Shown here: positions 25,882 to 34,366 of the stretch, piece after piece
How positions within the stretch are numbered: position 1 is the first letter of the stretch
Layout: every line of letters starts with the position of its first letter
DNA from: Arthrobacter sp. E3
GTDB taxonomy: Bacteria; Actinomycetota; Actinomycetes; Actinomycetales; Micrococcaceae
DNA length: 64,000 nucleotides
NCBI RefSeq assembly: GCF_017353415.1
Contig: NZ_JAFMPX010000010.1
Span: 33,346 to 97,345 of the forward strand
Direction: 5' to 3'
The notes under the pieces: generated by a model
The model's database searches: none
Seen by the model: the letters and a program-made list of their open reading frames with translations, nothing else
Told to the model about the DNA's origin: nothing
Made by a program: the position numbers and the translations under genes

Positions 25882-27195
25882 ATGAACGTGTCAGCAGGTT
25901 CGCTCAAACTGCAGTTTCCAGGATCTCAGAGCGGTGCACTTGCGGCCCGCTTGGAGCTGCCGGATGGTGAGGTGCGGGCGTATGCCCTGTTTGCGCACTG
26001 TTTCAGCTGCAGTAAGGACGTGTTTGCCGCTTCCCGAGTTTCCCGTGGACTGACCGCGTCCGGAATTGCTGTGCTCCGGTTCGACTTCACCGGGCTGGGT
26101 CAATCAGATGGCGACTTCGGCAATACGAACTTCACCTCAAATATCGATGATTTGGTGCGGGCGGCGGAGTTTCTGCGGGACAATTACCGCGCGCCGCGCA
26201 TATTGATCGGTCACTCGCTCGGGGGCACTGCCGTGCTAGCAGCGGCGCATCGCATTCCATCCGTCAGTGCTGTTGCGACAATTGCCGCACCGGCCGACCC
26301 GCAGCACGTAAAAAGGCTGCTTCGCGATGACATCGATACGATTCAGCGGCAGGGCTTCGCGGAGGTGGAATTGGGTGGACGCCGATTCAAAATTCGTCAG
26401 CAGTTTCTCACCGATGTCGCCGCACAGCCACAAGCTGAGCGGATCCGTACTCTTGGAGCAGCGCTCTTGGTGATGCACTCTCCGGCGGACAAGATCGTCT
26501 CCATTGATGAAGCGGGGAAAATTTTCGATTTGGCGAAGCACCCGAAGTCTTTCGTGGCGCTCGACGGCGCCAACCACCTGCTGAGCAGACGTGAGGACTC
26601 CCAGTTCGCTGCAGACATCATCAGTGCCTGGGCCGCGCGCTATGCCTTTGAAGACGATGCGGCACCTGCGGGGGTGTATGACGTAGAAATCGCTGACCGA
26701 GCACAAAAACCTTCTGTAGAACGTGAGCACGGCGTTGTCACGGTGGAGGAGACGGGCAACGGCTTGTTTCAACAGCGCATCTCGTCCGGGGGCCACAAAT
26801 TGTTGGCTGATGAGCCGGAACCCATCGGCAGCGATACTGGCCTTTCACCGTACGAGCTGCTGCTGGCAGGGCTCGGAGCATGCACGTCAATGACGTTGCG
26901 CATGTACGCGGAGCGCAAGAACCTCGCGCTGGAGAAGGTGAGTGTGCGCCTAGCCCATTCGCGCATCCATGCAGATGACTGCGCAACCTGTGAGACAACG
27001 GAAGGGATGATCGATCACATCGATCGGTCGATATCACTGACCGGCAATCTGTCTGTAGCTCAGATCGTCAGGCTGTTGGAGATAGCCGACAAGTGCCCAG
27101 TGCATCGCACTCTGCGTTCGGAGATCATGATCACCACTGTTTTGGACGAATCCGGGACGGCGACTGCCGCCGAAGGACGGTTGCACGAATCGTAG
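25882..27195 (+). CDS. Bifunctional alpha/beta-hydrolase-OsmC fusion protein
   Basis: This 437-residue protein joins two domains. Residues about 10-255 are an alpha/beta hydrolase with nucleophile S112 in GHSLGG, a late aspartate in HSPADKIVS, and a histidine in DGANHLL. Residues about 285-425 are an OsmC-type peroxidase domain with C334 (GLGACTSMTLRMYAERK) and C405 (KCPVHRTL), the pair that reduces organic hydroperoxides. This architecture is a recognised family. A detoxification or ester-peroxide role is inferred. The gene stands alone, with an ATG at 25882 and a weak ribosome-binding site. Confidence 0.9.
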   Translation: MNVSAGSLKLQFPGSQSGALAARLELPDGEVRAYALFAHCFSCSKDVFAASRVSRGLTASGIAVLRFDFTGLGQSDGDFGNTNFTSNIDDLVRAAEFLRDNYRAPRILIGHSLGGTAVLAAAHRIPSVSAVATIAAPADPQHVKRLLRDDIDTIQRQGFAEVELGGRRFKIRQQFLTDVAAQPQAERIRTLGAALLVMHSPADKIVSIDEAGKIFDLAKHPKSFVALDGANHLLSRREDSQFAADIISAWAARYAFEDDAAPAGVYDVEIADRAQKPSVEREHGVVTVEETGNGLFQQRISSGGHKLLADEPEPIGSDTGLSPYELLLAGLGACTSMTLRMYAERKNLALEKVSVRLAHSRIHADDCATCETTEGMIDHIDRSISLTGNLSVAQIVRLLEIADKCPVHRTLRSEIMITTVLDESGTATAAEGRLHES

Positions 27196-27595
27196 TCACT
27201 GCCCGGCCCTGCCAGTTGTAGGCTGCTGTCCAGTGAGATCGCAACCGGGCTGCGTTCGATCTGCTGAGAGATACCTGACGGCACCATGTGGGCCGATGAG
27301 CACTAGTGGTTGCTCGCCAGCAAGCTTGATTTCGACTCGACGCCAATTGCAGGAACGAGAGAGCTCATCCGCGAACTCGAGTATGCGACGGGCAGAGAAT
27401 GTCTGCCGATTCACCCCGACGTCGATCCTTGGTCGCGCAGCGACGTGGACAACCGCCCCGAGTACATCACGGCCCGTGTTGCGTCTGGAACTCCCGTTCG
27501 GTGTCGCAACGAGATCTCCCCGGGTCAAGGGCCCAGGGAGATCTCGTTAATACTCGATGCCCTTCGAACGGGCAATCAGCAGTGGTTGGTGCCAG
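27196..27595. other. 400-bp region without a recognisable gene
   Basis: Between the hydrolase-OsmC gene and the secreted-protein gene there are overlapping open frames on both strands of about 100 codons, but none has a ribosome-binding site, a recognisable domain or a clear start. The stretch may be a decayed gene. Its only strong signal is the hairpin at 27510-27546. Confidence 0.5.
27510..27546. terminator. 11-bp stem-loop, probable terminator
   Basis: CGAGATCTCCC (27510-27520) pairs perfectly with GGGAGATCTCG (27536-27546) around a 15-base loop. It lies 50 bp after the stop of the minus-strand secreted-protein gene and could end its transcript. There is no long T-tract on either side. 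Confidence 0.5.
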
Positions 27596-29071
27596 CTATG
27601 GACGCTTCACCATGATGGTTGTTCCGTTACTGTCACCGTCCGGATCGGTATTGGTGGTTGGCGCGTACGTCGAGGAGGTAGCGGTCACGTTGGTGACCTT
27701 GAACACCGTTGATTTGGTAAAAACCGTGAAGGAGAAGTTCCCCAGCGAGCAGGTGCCGGTGGCTGCGGTGATGCAGGTCAACGTTCCCGTGTGGTTGGAG
27801 AAAGTTCCGCTCACGGTAGCACCTGCCAAAGCAGTTCCGTTGGAGTCAAGGACTGTTGCCGTCACCCGCGGTTGCCAAGTCCACCATGATGAACCAGACG
27901 TGGTCGCATTGTCCAGATCCCCGACATGATGCATCGTTGGCGTCGGCGTCGGCGTCGGCGTGACGGTCGCGGTTGGCGTCGGTGTCGCGGTCGGTGTTGG
28001 TGTTGCGGTTGGTGTCGGTGTCGCGGTCGGTGTTGGCGTTGCGGTTGGTGTCGGGCTCGTGGTTGGCGTCGGTGTCGGTGTGGCTAAGCTTGGGTTGTAG
28101 ACCGTGAAGGGCAGGTTTTTCCCATCCCAAGTCATGCCGTCCCTCGTGACGGAATTCGTACTGAACCCTGAACTCACGAGCCCACCACCGACCCCACGCA
28201 GGCCGCCGATAGTGCATGTGCCGTCCGCTACGGTGACGCAGTCGCCTCCGAAGCCAGCGCCGGTGAACCATCCACTAACGGTTGCGCCCGAGACTGGGGC
28301 TCCTGTCTGGTCCTTGATCGACACGGTTGCTTTTGGCACCCATACGTCCGGATTAGGGCTGAGGACGCTGGCGTCGAGGATGCTGTCGACACCCATGACG
28401 GGGAGTGCGGGTGGTTTTGGGCACGCATATCCGCGTTCGAAGTAGTTCGGCGCGGTCTCGATCAGGTTTACGCCGGTACTGATGTTTTTTGGTCCAATCG
28501 GGTCGTGTGAACCGGTGGCATAGAGCATGTCGGCGGCTTCGTCATATTCCACCAGCGGACTTGGGCCCCACCTCAGGAGCCCGGTGGCGGTGTCACTCCA
28601 GTAGGTGCAGAAGAAACTGGAGCCAGCCTTCATTACCAGTTCAGCGTGTCCGCGGCTGCCGAAGTAGGACGTGATGGTGTCCGGGTGTTGAACGTCGCCG
28701 GAATAGCGGTAAGAGACCGTGCTGCCGTCAGCTCCGTGGAAGTCAACATAGGAGTTCGAGCTTCGTTGAAAGGTGCCTGATGGCGATGGGCACCAAGCGT
28801 CCGTGTAGTTGGGGAAGGCCACACAGGTGGAGGTGTAACTTCCGTCGGCGTTGAGGGAAACCTGTCCCGTTCCGCCATGGACCACTGTCCATTCTCCGTC
28901 CAGGTTGGACAGCGCATGGGCCGGCGGGGGTGCTGCCATCATCGTAATGACCAGGGCCAGTGCGGAAGCCAGTGCGAGCAAAAAGCCCAGGCGCCTCCAG
29001 GATGGCCGGGGATGTGCAGTATCTAGCGGTTCCCCACGGCTGGGCGAGCTTGCAACCAGAGAATTAAACAT
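27596..29071 (-). CDS. Secreted protein with two Ig-like domains and a Thr-Pro linker
   Basis: This 491-residue exported protein is not one I can name. A signal peptide lies at about residues 28-54 (LGFLLALASALALVITMMAAPPPAHA). A cysteine-containing N-terminal region of about 55-220 follows. Then come two similar Ig-like domains, at about 235-325 (QTGAPVSGATVSG) and 390-475 (NGTALAGATVSG), each with a close cysteine pair. They are joined by about 50 residues of (TP)n and TPTPTA repeats. There is no LPXTG signal, so it is probably released. GGAGGGAACGTC precedes the ATG. It is divergent from a cysteine-rich HTH regulator. Confidence 0.8.
   Translation of the reverse strand: MFNSLVASSPSRGEPLDTAHPRPSWRRLGFLLALASALALVITMMAAPPPAHALSNLDGEWTVVHGGTGQVSLNADGSYTSTCVAFPNYTDAWCPSPSGTFQRSSNSYVDFHGADGSTVSYRYSGDVQHPDTITSYFGSRGHAELVMKAGSSFFCTYWSDTATGLLRWGPSPLVEYDEAADMLYATGSHDPIGPKNISTGVNLIETAPNYFERGYACPKPPALPVMGVDSILDASVLSPNPDVWVPKATVSIKDQTGAPVSGATVSGWFTGAGFGGDCVTVADGTCTIGGLRGVGGGLVSSGFSTNSVTRDGMTWDGKNLPFTVYNPSLATPTPTPTTSPTPTATPTPTATPTPTATPTPTATPTPTATVTPTPTPTPTMHHVGDLDNATTSGSSWWTWQPRVTATVLDSNGTALAGATVSGTFSNHTGTLTCITAATGTCSLGNFSFTVFTKSTVFKVTNVTATSSTYAPTTNTDPDGDSNGTTIMVKRP
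27931..28080 (-). repeat. Tandem repeat encoding the Thr-Pro linker
   Basis: Short imperfect direct repeats alternating GTCGGTGTCGCGGT and GTTGGTGTTGCGGT variants encode TPTPTATPTPTA on the minus strand. The reading frame stays open throughout. Such arrays change length by slippage, so the linker length is probably variable between strains. Confidence 0.85.
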
Positions 29072-29127
29072 GACGTTCCCTCCATCAGGTCAGCAGCGGG
29101 GGAACACGAGAATGGCGAACCGCCTCT

Positions 29128-29143
29128 AACGTTAACAAACGTT
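29128..29143. promoter_or_regulatory. AACGTT repeat between divergent secreted-protein and regulator genes
   Basis: AACGTT occurs twice with 4 bp between (AACGTTAACAAACGTT), in the 132-bp gap between two divergent genes. Each half is itself palindromic. A perfect TTGACA on the minus strand at 29173-29178 could be the -35 of the secreted-protein promoter, which would put this repeat just past its -10 area. A TATAGA at 29190-29195 is 8 nt before the regulator ATG. Confidence 0.4.
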
Positions 29144-29203
29144 GACTGTAGAATGAACGCCCGAAGAACCGCTGTCAACACCAATTAGTTATAGACTTTT
29201 AGC

Positions 29204-29965
29204 ATGGCAGTTGATGAGTCCCCACTTGACCCGAAAGTCCTGTCCCGATTGGGCAGCTTGGATGATCCCGTGCGCCGACGGCTTTATGAGTACGTGCGCG
29301 ATTGCGAACAGCCTGCGGGGCGTGATCTGGCTGCTGAGGCGACAGGGATCAGCCGCACCTTGGCTGCCTACCATCTGGACAAGCTGGTTGAGGCTGGACT
29401 GTTGCGTGCCAGTTATGCCCGTCCGGCCGGACGCAGCGGTCCCGGCGCTGGCCGGCCCGCGAAGTTGTATCGGTTGGTCGAGGAGGATTTGGCCGTCAGT
29501 GTTCCGCCGCGTGACTACGAACTGCTCGCACGTCTTCTTGTTTCCTCGGTGGACCGCGATCCCACAGGTGCCGTGCAGCAAGCCGTCAACCTCGCCGCCT
29601 ACGACGCTGGCCAACAAGCCGGTGCGGGCCAAGGCAGGACCCTGATCGCTGTTTTGAACGGCAGCGGCTACCAGCCACGGGCCACTGACGATGGCTGCAT
29701 CGAGCTGTGCAACTGTCCCTTCCACGCCCTCGTCGAGGACCACAAGGACGTTGTTTGCGACCTCAACCTGAACCTCATCCAAGGCATGCTCGATGGCGGC
29801 AACCAACAGGACGCCCGCGCTGAACTAAACTTCGCGCCAAACCGCTGCTGCGTCGTCATCCGCAATGCCCAACTTGAGCGGAATTCAGACCCAGCCGAAG
29901 ACACAAACGGAATCCGCCGCCCGACTTCAGGCCGTCACGTCGCAACAGAAGAGCGGGCCCAATGA
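29204..29965 (+). CDS. HTH regulator with a cysteine cluster (SufR-like)
   Basis: This 253-residue protein has an ArsR/DeoR-like winged helix at about residues 12-95 (LDDPVRRRLYEYVRD, ATGISRTLAAYHLDKLVEAGLL). A C-terminal domain carries C165-x3-C169-x-C171 in GCIELCNCPFHAL, then C185 (VVCDLNL) and the pair C215/C216. The NCPF-H motif followed by V-C-x-x-N/L is seen in SufR-type regulators that bind an iron-sulfur cluster. No suf genes are nearby. It is divergent from the secreted-protein gene and 54 bp upstream of dxr on the same strand, and either may be a target. Confidence 0.82.
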   Translation: MAVDESPLDPKVLSRLGSLDDPVRRRLYEYVRDCEQPAGRDLAAEATGISRTLAAYHLDKLVEAGLLRASYARPAGRSGPGAGRPAKLYRLVEEDLAVSVPPRDYELLARLLVSSVDRDPTGAVQQAVNLAAYDAGQQAGAGQGRTLIAVLNGSGYQPRATDDGCIELCNCPFHALVEDHKDVVCDLNLNLIQGMLDGGNQQDARAELNFAPNRCCVVIRNAQLERNSDPAEDTNGIRRPTSGRHVATEERAQ

Positions 29966-30019
29966 CCGCATCGGAATTCGCAGAGCGGAACTCTGCCGCG
30001 ATGCGGAATACTTGAACAC

Positions 30020-31234
30020 ATGGAGCATCGCAAAATAATCATTCTCGGCTCGACCGGTTCCATCGGCACACAGGCGATTGACGTCGTCGGACAAGCCACG
30101 CTGGAAGACGGAACGCCGCGCTTCAGCGTGACTGCTCTAAGCGCTGGCGGCGGAAACCTGAAACTGCTTGCCGAGCAGGCCGTTCAGCTGCGGGTTTTGG
30201 CCGTGGGCACAGCCTCGGACGACGCCGTAACGTTGCGTTCGCTCATTGCCTCCTGCGCCGAGGCGGCCGGGCTGGCAGGCTTCGCGCCGGAGGTTCTTTC
30301 CGGCCCTGATGCCGCAACGTCCATCGCGGGGTGGGGTGCAGGCACTGGTGACGGGGCCGACGTCGTGCTTAATGGCATCACCGGTTCCATTGGGCTGGCG
30401 CCAACTTTGGCCGCTTTGGGCACTTCGGCCATTTTGGCTCTGGCCAACAAGGAATCGCTGATTGTGGGAGGGGCTCTCGTCAAGGAAGCCGCCTCGCCCG
30501 GGCAGCTGGTTCCGGTTGATTCCGAGCACTCCGCCCTGGCACAGGCGCTACGTGCGGGCACTGCGACTGAGGTGGACAAACTGATCGTTACTGCCTCCGG
30601 CGGACCTTTCCGCGGGCGCAGCCGCGAGGAACTGGCGGATGTGACGCCGGAGCAGGCGCTGAAGCACCCCACTTGGGACATGGGCTTGATGGTCACTACC
30701 AACTCCGCCACCCTCGTCAACAAAGGCCTGGAAATCATTGAGGCGCACCTGCTCTTCGATGTCCCGCTGGACCGGATTGAGGCCGTGGTGCACCCGCAGT
30801 CAGTGGTGCATTCCATGGTGCAATTCACCGACGGATCCACCATCGCCCAAGCGTCGCCGCCGGACATGCGCCTGCCGATCGCGCTGGGGTTGGGCTGGCC
30901 AGACCGGGTTCCGGGTGCCACGGCACCGTGCGACTGGAGCAAGGCGGCCACCTGGACGTTTGAACCGTTGGACAACGTAGCCTTTCCCGCCGTCGAACTT
31001 GCAAAGGAAGCCGCCCGGCGGGGGAGTACCTGCCCCGCCGTCTACAACGCGGCGAACGAGGAAGCGGTCCACGCCTTCCACGCCGGGCGGATAGGCTTTC
31101 TGGATATTGTGGACACCATTGCCCAAGTTCTCAGTGAACACACACCCGGCTCGCAGCTGACGCTCGAAACCGTGCTGGAAGCTGAGGAGTGGGCACGTGC
31201 CCGGACCCATGAGTTACTGGCCGGCAAAGGCTGA
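30020..31234 (+). CDS. dxr: 1-deoxy-D-xylulose 5-phosphate reductoisomerase
   Basis: This 404-residue enzyme makes 2-C-methyl-D-erythritol 4-phosphate, the first committed step of the MEP isoprenoid pathway. GSTGSIGTQ at residues 10-18 binds [14 protein letters not shown] is the family block, and the metal-binding segment VDSEHSAL is present. SGGPFRG and [13 protein letters not shown] are also typical. Length is normal. It is followed 25 bp later by rip1 and, past an insertion, by ispG of the same pathway. Confidence 0.97.
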   Translation: MEHRKIIILGSTGSIGTQAIDVVGQATLEDGTPRFSVTALSAGGGNLKLLAEQAVQLRVLAVGTASDDAVTLRSLIASCAEAAGLAGFAPEVLSGPDAATSIAGWGAGTGDGADVVLNGITGSIGLAPTLAALGTSAILALANKESLIVGGALVKEAASPGQLVPVDSEHSALAQALRAGTATEVDKLIVTASGGPFRGRSREELADVTPEQALKHPTWDMGLMVTTNSATLVNKGLEIIEAHLLFDVPLDRIEAVVHPQSVVHSMVQFTDGSTIAQASPPDMRLPIALGLGWPDRVPGATAPCDWSKAATWTFEPLDNVAFPAVELAKEAARRGSTCPAVYNAANEEAVHAFHAGRIGFLDIVDTIAQVLSEHTPGSQLTLETVLEAEEWARARTHELLAGKG

Positions 31235-31259
31235 GATTTTCGTAGCGAGAAAGTAAATT

Positions 31260-32588
31260 GTGACTGTATTGCTCTTCATTGGCGGAGTGGTCTTCGTGGC
31301 CGTTGGCATCGCCGTCTCCATCGCCTTGCACGAGGTGGGCCACCTGCTGCCCGCTAAATGGTTCAATGTCCGCGTCACCCGCTACATGATTGGCTTCGGG
31401 CCGACCATGTGGTCACGGACAAAAGGCGAGACTGAGTATGGGGTCAAGGCCATTCCAGCCGGTGGCTACGTGGCCATGGTCGGTATGTACCCGCCAAACC
31501 CCAGCGACGGCAGCGTCCGCCCCTCCAGTACTGGCATGTTCCAGACCCTCGCCACCGAGGCGCGTAGCGCAGCCCACGAGGAAGTGGGGCCCGACGACGC
31601 GAACCGGGTCTTCTACAAACTGCCTGTCTGGAAAAAGATCATCATCATGTTGGGCGGCCCGTTGATGAATCTGCTCATCGGTGTGGTGCTCATGGCCGTG
31701 CTGCTGATGGGCTTCGGCACGGCGCAAGCCACCACCACCTTGTCCGAGGTGAACGCCTGCCAGGTCGCTTTTGGGGCTCCGGCACCCACCGATCTGAGCA
31801 CGTGCACCAAGACACCGGCCGCTGCTGCCGGGCTGCAACCAGGCGACACGTTGAAATCATTTGACGGCAGGGTCGTTACCGACTGGAGCACATTCACCGA
31901 ACAGGTGCGTGCTTCCGCCGGGAAGACGGTTCCATTGGTGTACGAACGCGCCGGAAAGACGATCACCACCACCATCACACCTGTACTTACCGCCCGTCCG
32001 GTGGTAGGTGCCAATGGCCAGGCCGAGGTCGATTCCACGGGTACAACCGTCACAGTCCAGGCTGGGTTCCTAGGTGTCGGCCCCACTTCCGCACTGGTGC
32101 GTGAACCGGCGTCGGCCGTGCTGCCTGCCGTGGGAGACAATATTGTGGCGATTGGCGGCGTGGTCTTCCAGCTTCCGCAAAAGCTTGTCGGAATTGCCCA
32201 AGCCGCATTCAGCTCTGCACCGCGTGATCCGAACGGCCCCATCTCCGTGGTGGGCGTGGGGCGCGTGGCCGGTGAAGTAGCTGCCATGGAACAGATCCCG
32301 CTGAGTTCACGCGTAGCCACGCTGACAGGGTTGCTGGCGGGGGTCAATCTGGCCTTGTTCGTCTTCAACCTGATTCCCCTGCTGCCGCTCGACGGCGGAC
32401 ACGTGGCAGGTGCGCTCTACGAGGGCGCCCGGCGCACGGTGGCGAAGGTGTTCAAACGCAAGGATCCGGGCCCGTTCGACATTGCCAAGCTCCTGCCTGT
32501 CACCTATGTCGCGGCCGTGGTCCTCATGGCCATGGGCGCGCTGTTGATCTACGCCGACATCGTGAAACCAGTAAATCTGTTCGGCTGA
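31260..32588 (+). CDS. rip1: Site-2 intramembrane zinc protease (Rip1/RseP family)
   Basis: This 442-residue membrane protease cleaves transmembrane anti-sigma factors and related proteins. The zinc helix is H24-E25-V-G-H28 in the first membrane segment, and the third ligand lies in NLIPLLPLDGGHV near residues 370-382. A PDZ domain covers about 185-245 (AAGLQPGDTLKSFDGR). Four membrane helices are expected. A GTG start at 31260 gives the usual N terminus. Placement between dxr and ispG is conserved in Actinobacteria. Confidence 0.95.
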   Translation: MTVLLFIGGVVFVAVGIAVSIALHEVGHLLPAKWFNVRVTRYMIGFGPTMWSRTKGETEYGVKAIPAGGYVAMVGMYPPNPSDGSVRPSSTGMFQTLATEARSAAHEEVGPDDANRVFYKLPVWKKIIIMLGGPLMNLLIGVVLMAVLLMGFGTAQATTTLSEVNACQVAFGAPAPTDLSTCTKTPAAAAGLQPGDTLKSFDGRVVTDWSTFTEQVRASAGKTVPLVYERAGKTITTTITPVLTARPVVGANGQAEVDSTGTTVTVQAGFLGVGPTSALVREPASAVLPAVGDNIVAIGGVVFQLPQKLVGIAQAAFSSAPRDPNGPISVVGVGRVAGEVAAMEQIPLSSRVATLTGLLAGVNLALFVFNLIPLLPLDGGHVAGALYEGARRTVAKVFKRKDPGPFDIAKLLPVTYVAAVVLMAMGALLIYADIVKPVNLFG

Positions 32589-32648
32589 CCGGGTGAAACC
32601 GCGTGTTCCCCGTTCGGCGCGGCCAAGCAAATACTCGTATAATTGACC

Positions 32649-32689
32649 AATCAAAAAAGGTTGATTTTATAAAAACAACTGATTATGAT
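32649..32689 (+). promoter_or_regulatory. Promoter for a leaderless SatD-like gene, with overlapping inverted repeat
   Basis: TTGATT at 32661-32666 and TATGAT at 32684-32689 are separated by exactly 17 bp, close to the sigma-A consensus. The ATG at 32696 lies 7 nt past the -10, so the mRNA should have no leader, and no ribosome-binding site is present. AATCAA at 32649-32654 pairs with the -35 TTGATT as an inverted repeat, a possible operator. A separate TATAAT occurs at 32638-32643. The stretch is strikingly AT-rich for this genome. Confidence 0.6.
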
Positions 32690-32695
32690 TTATTT

Positions 32696-33322
32696 ATGTT
32701 TGTTATGACGATCGACCAACGGGGCAGTCGCCGCCATGGCGACAAGGTGCCGCAGCTGCTGAAAGTCCTTGAGAACTTGACAACCATTCTGCCGTTTGAG
32801 CGTTCAGTGGGGGATGAAGTTCAAGGGCTTCTGGATGAACCCCAGGAGGTGGTTGAAGCAGTTGCGCGCATCCTCCGGGAGAAAGACTGGTATGTCGGAA
32901 TTGGGATCGGTCGTGTCGATGTCCCGCTTCCGACAAGCTCCAGGGAAGCCTCAGGCGAGGCCTTCGTGGCTGCCCGTGAAGCGGTTGATGCGGCCAAAAA
33001 GACCGGTGATCGCGTTCCTTTGTCAGTGAAAACTCCCAACGCAGCAGCTGCGGTCTGGGCTGATGCTGCGGAGGCAGTGCTTGCCTTGACGGGAGATGTG
33101 GTCCGGAGCAGGTCGGCAGCTGAATGGCGCGTGCTTGATGCCTTGGATGCTTCCCCGGGAACGACGCAAAAGCAGGTTGCCGCAACGTTGCAGATCAGCC
33201 CGCAAGCTGTCAGCAAGGCGATTGTCCGGTCTGGGCGCGCGGAAGAGTGGGGAGGCCGTCGGGCCGCTTTGTTACTGCTCCAACACGCCCAATTGGCACT
33301 GAATGTCCGTGCCAACGGATAG
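32696..33322 (+). CDS. SatD-like regulator
   Basis: This 208-residue protein starts MFVMTIDQRGSRRHGDKVPQLL, resembling the D-x-x-x-SR start of SatD-family proteins. The C-terminal region at about residues 140-190 has a helix-turn-helix (LDALDASPGTTQKQVAATLQISPQAVSKAIVRSG). Between them is a mixed region (VGIGIGRVDVPLP, SGEAFVAAREAVDAAK). The fit is to a SatD-type nucleic-acid-binding protein, and its ligand is unknown. The ATG at 32696 follows a promoter directly. A membrane-protein gene follows 59 bp after it and probably belongs to the same unit. Confidence 0.7.
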   Translation: MFVMTIDQRGSRRHGDKVPQLLKVLENLTTILPFERSVGDEVQGLLDEPQEVVEAVARILREKDWYVGIGIGRVDVPLPTSSREASGEAFVAAREAVDAAKKTGDRVPLSVKTPNAAAAVWADAAEAVLALTGDVVRSRSAAEWRVLDALDASPGTTQKQVAATLQISPQAVSKAIVRSGRAEEWGGRRAALLLLQHAQLALNVRANG

Positions 33323-33381
33323 ATTCGAAGGCGCAGCACGGTCAGCTGCTGCTCCATCGGATTGCTGACACAAGGAGGACC

Positions 33382-33933
33382 ATGGATGCGCTATGGATAG
33401 CCGCGGCACTGCTCGTGGGCGTGGTGGGTGGCTGGCCTGTCACAGCGGGCATGCTTGCGTTGGCGAAATCACGGCCCGTTCGAGCCCTGGATGCCGCTGA
33501 ATCCGGTGTTTCCGCAACACGAGCGGAAAGCCCGACGCTGGACATCTCGGCCTCAGTCGAGACTCCGTCATCTGACGCAGCATCTGCCTCAGGATCGGCA
33601 CCTGACGCAGCATCTGCCACGGCACCTGCACCCGACTCCGCACCGACACCGGCCTCTGCTGCGGACAGTGTGGTGGTTGCCACGCAGGCGCCGGCCTTGG
33701 GAGTTTTGCGTGGCGGACTTCTCATTGGCATGCTGGAGCGCGCTGCGGTGGCGGTTGCCATTCTCTCAGGCCAGCCTGTGGCGATCGCTTACGTTGTGGC
33801 CATTAAGGGTCTGGGCAGGTATCCGGAATTGAAAAGCACACCGGCCGCCAGCGAACGGTTCATTATCGGCACGTTGGCCTCCATGTTGTTCTCGGCCAGT
33901 GTTGCGGTGCTCACGAAAGTGCTCCTGCTATAG
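33382..33933 (+). CDS. Hypothetical membrane protein, partner of the SatD-like gene
   Basis: This 183-residue protein is unknown to me. It has an N-terminal membrane helix (about residues 2-30) and a linker of about 70 residues rich in Ala, Ser and Pro (repeats of SDAASA and APDAASA). Two or three C-terminal helices cover about 110-183 (GLLIGMLERAAVAVAILSGQP). AAGGAGG at 33372-33378 sets the ATG; the frame is open further upstream. It is preceded by the SatD-like regulator. SatD-family genes are often paired with a membrane-protein gene, which supports a linked function. Confidence 0.75.
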   Translation: MDALWIAAALLVGVVGGWPVTAGMLALAKSRPVRALDAAESGVSATRAESPTLDISASVETPSSDAASASGSAPDAASATAPAPDSAPTPASAADSVVVATQAPALGVLRGGLLIGMLERAAVAVAILSGQPVAIAYVVAIKGLGRYPELKSTPAASERFIIGTLASMLFSASVAVLTKVLLL

Positions 33934-33942
33934 GCTGAAAGC

Positions 33943-34236
33943 ATGTCTATTTTTGCTGTTGAGTACGTTTATGGTCCTGAAGCCGAAGCAGAGCGTGTGG
34001 AGCACCGTCCCAAGCACCGGCTGTGGCTTGCCGAACAGGCAGCGGCTGACGTTGTTTTAGCTTCCGGCCCCTATGCCGACGGAGCCGGTGCCCTGTTGAT
34101 TTTCCGTGCGGAAAACGAAGCCGCCGTGCAGGATCTTGTTTCACAGGACCCCATGACCAAGGGCGGCGGTGTCACAGGACTGAAAATTTCAGGCTGGAAT
34201 CCGGTGATTGGAAAGCTGAGCTCCTACGTGGGTTGA
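33943..34236 (+). CDS. YciI-family protein
   Basis: This 97-residue protein has the YciI dimeric alpha/beta-barrel pattern: MSIFAVEYVYG at the start, R-x-x-H-R-x-x-H-R/L-W-L-A (VEHRPKHRLWLAEQ) with the conserved histidine, then SGPYADGAGALLIFRAENEAAVQDLVSQDPM. The family is mostly of unknown role, and one member breaks down chloromuconolactone. It lies 9 bp after the membrane gene and upstream of ispG. Confidence 0.88.
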   Translation: MSIFAVEYVYGPEAEAERVEHRPKHRLWLAEQAAADVVLASGPYADGAGALLIFRAENEAAVQDLVSQDPMTKGGGVTGLKISGWNPVIGKLSSYVG

Positions 34237-34366
34237 ACCTCATTGTTCCGCGCCTAGCGTGGAACACGCCTACAATCAAAGATAGATATTGCGAGATTCC
34301 TTTTGAGGTGCCAAAAACCGGCGCCGCTGTCGCGATATGTGAAAAGTGAACTTCAAGGAGCATATT

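Noticed and set aside
27931..28080. Repeat array considered as CRISPR
   Set aside because: The repeats have no unique spacers and encode an open Thr-Pro linker.
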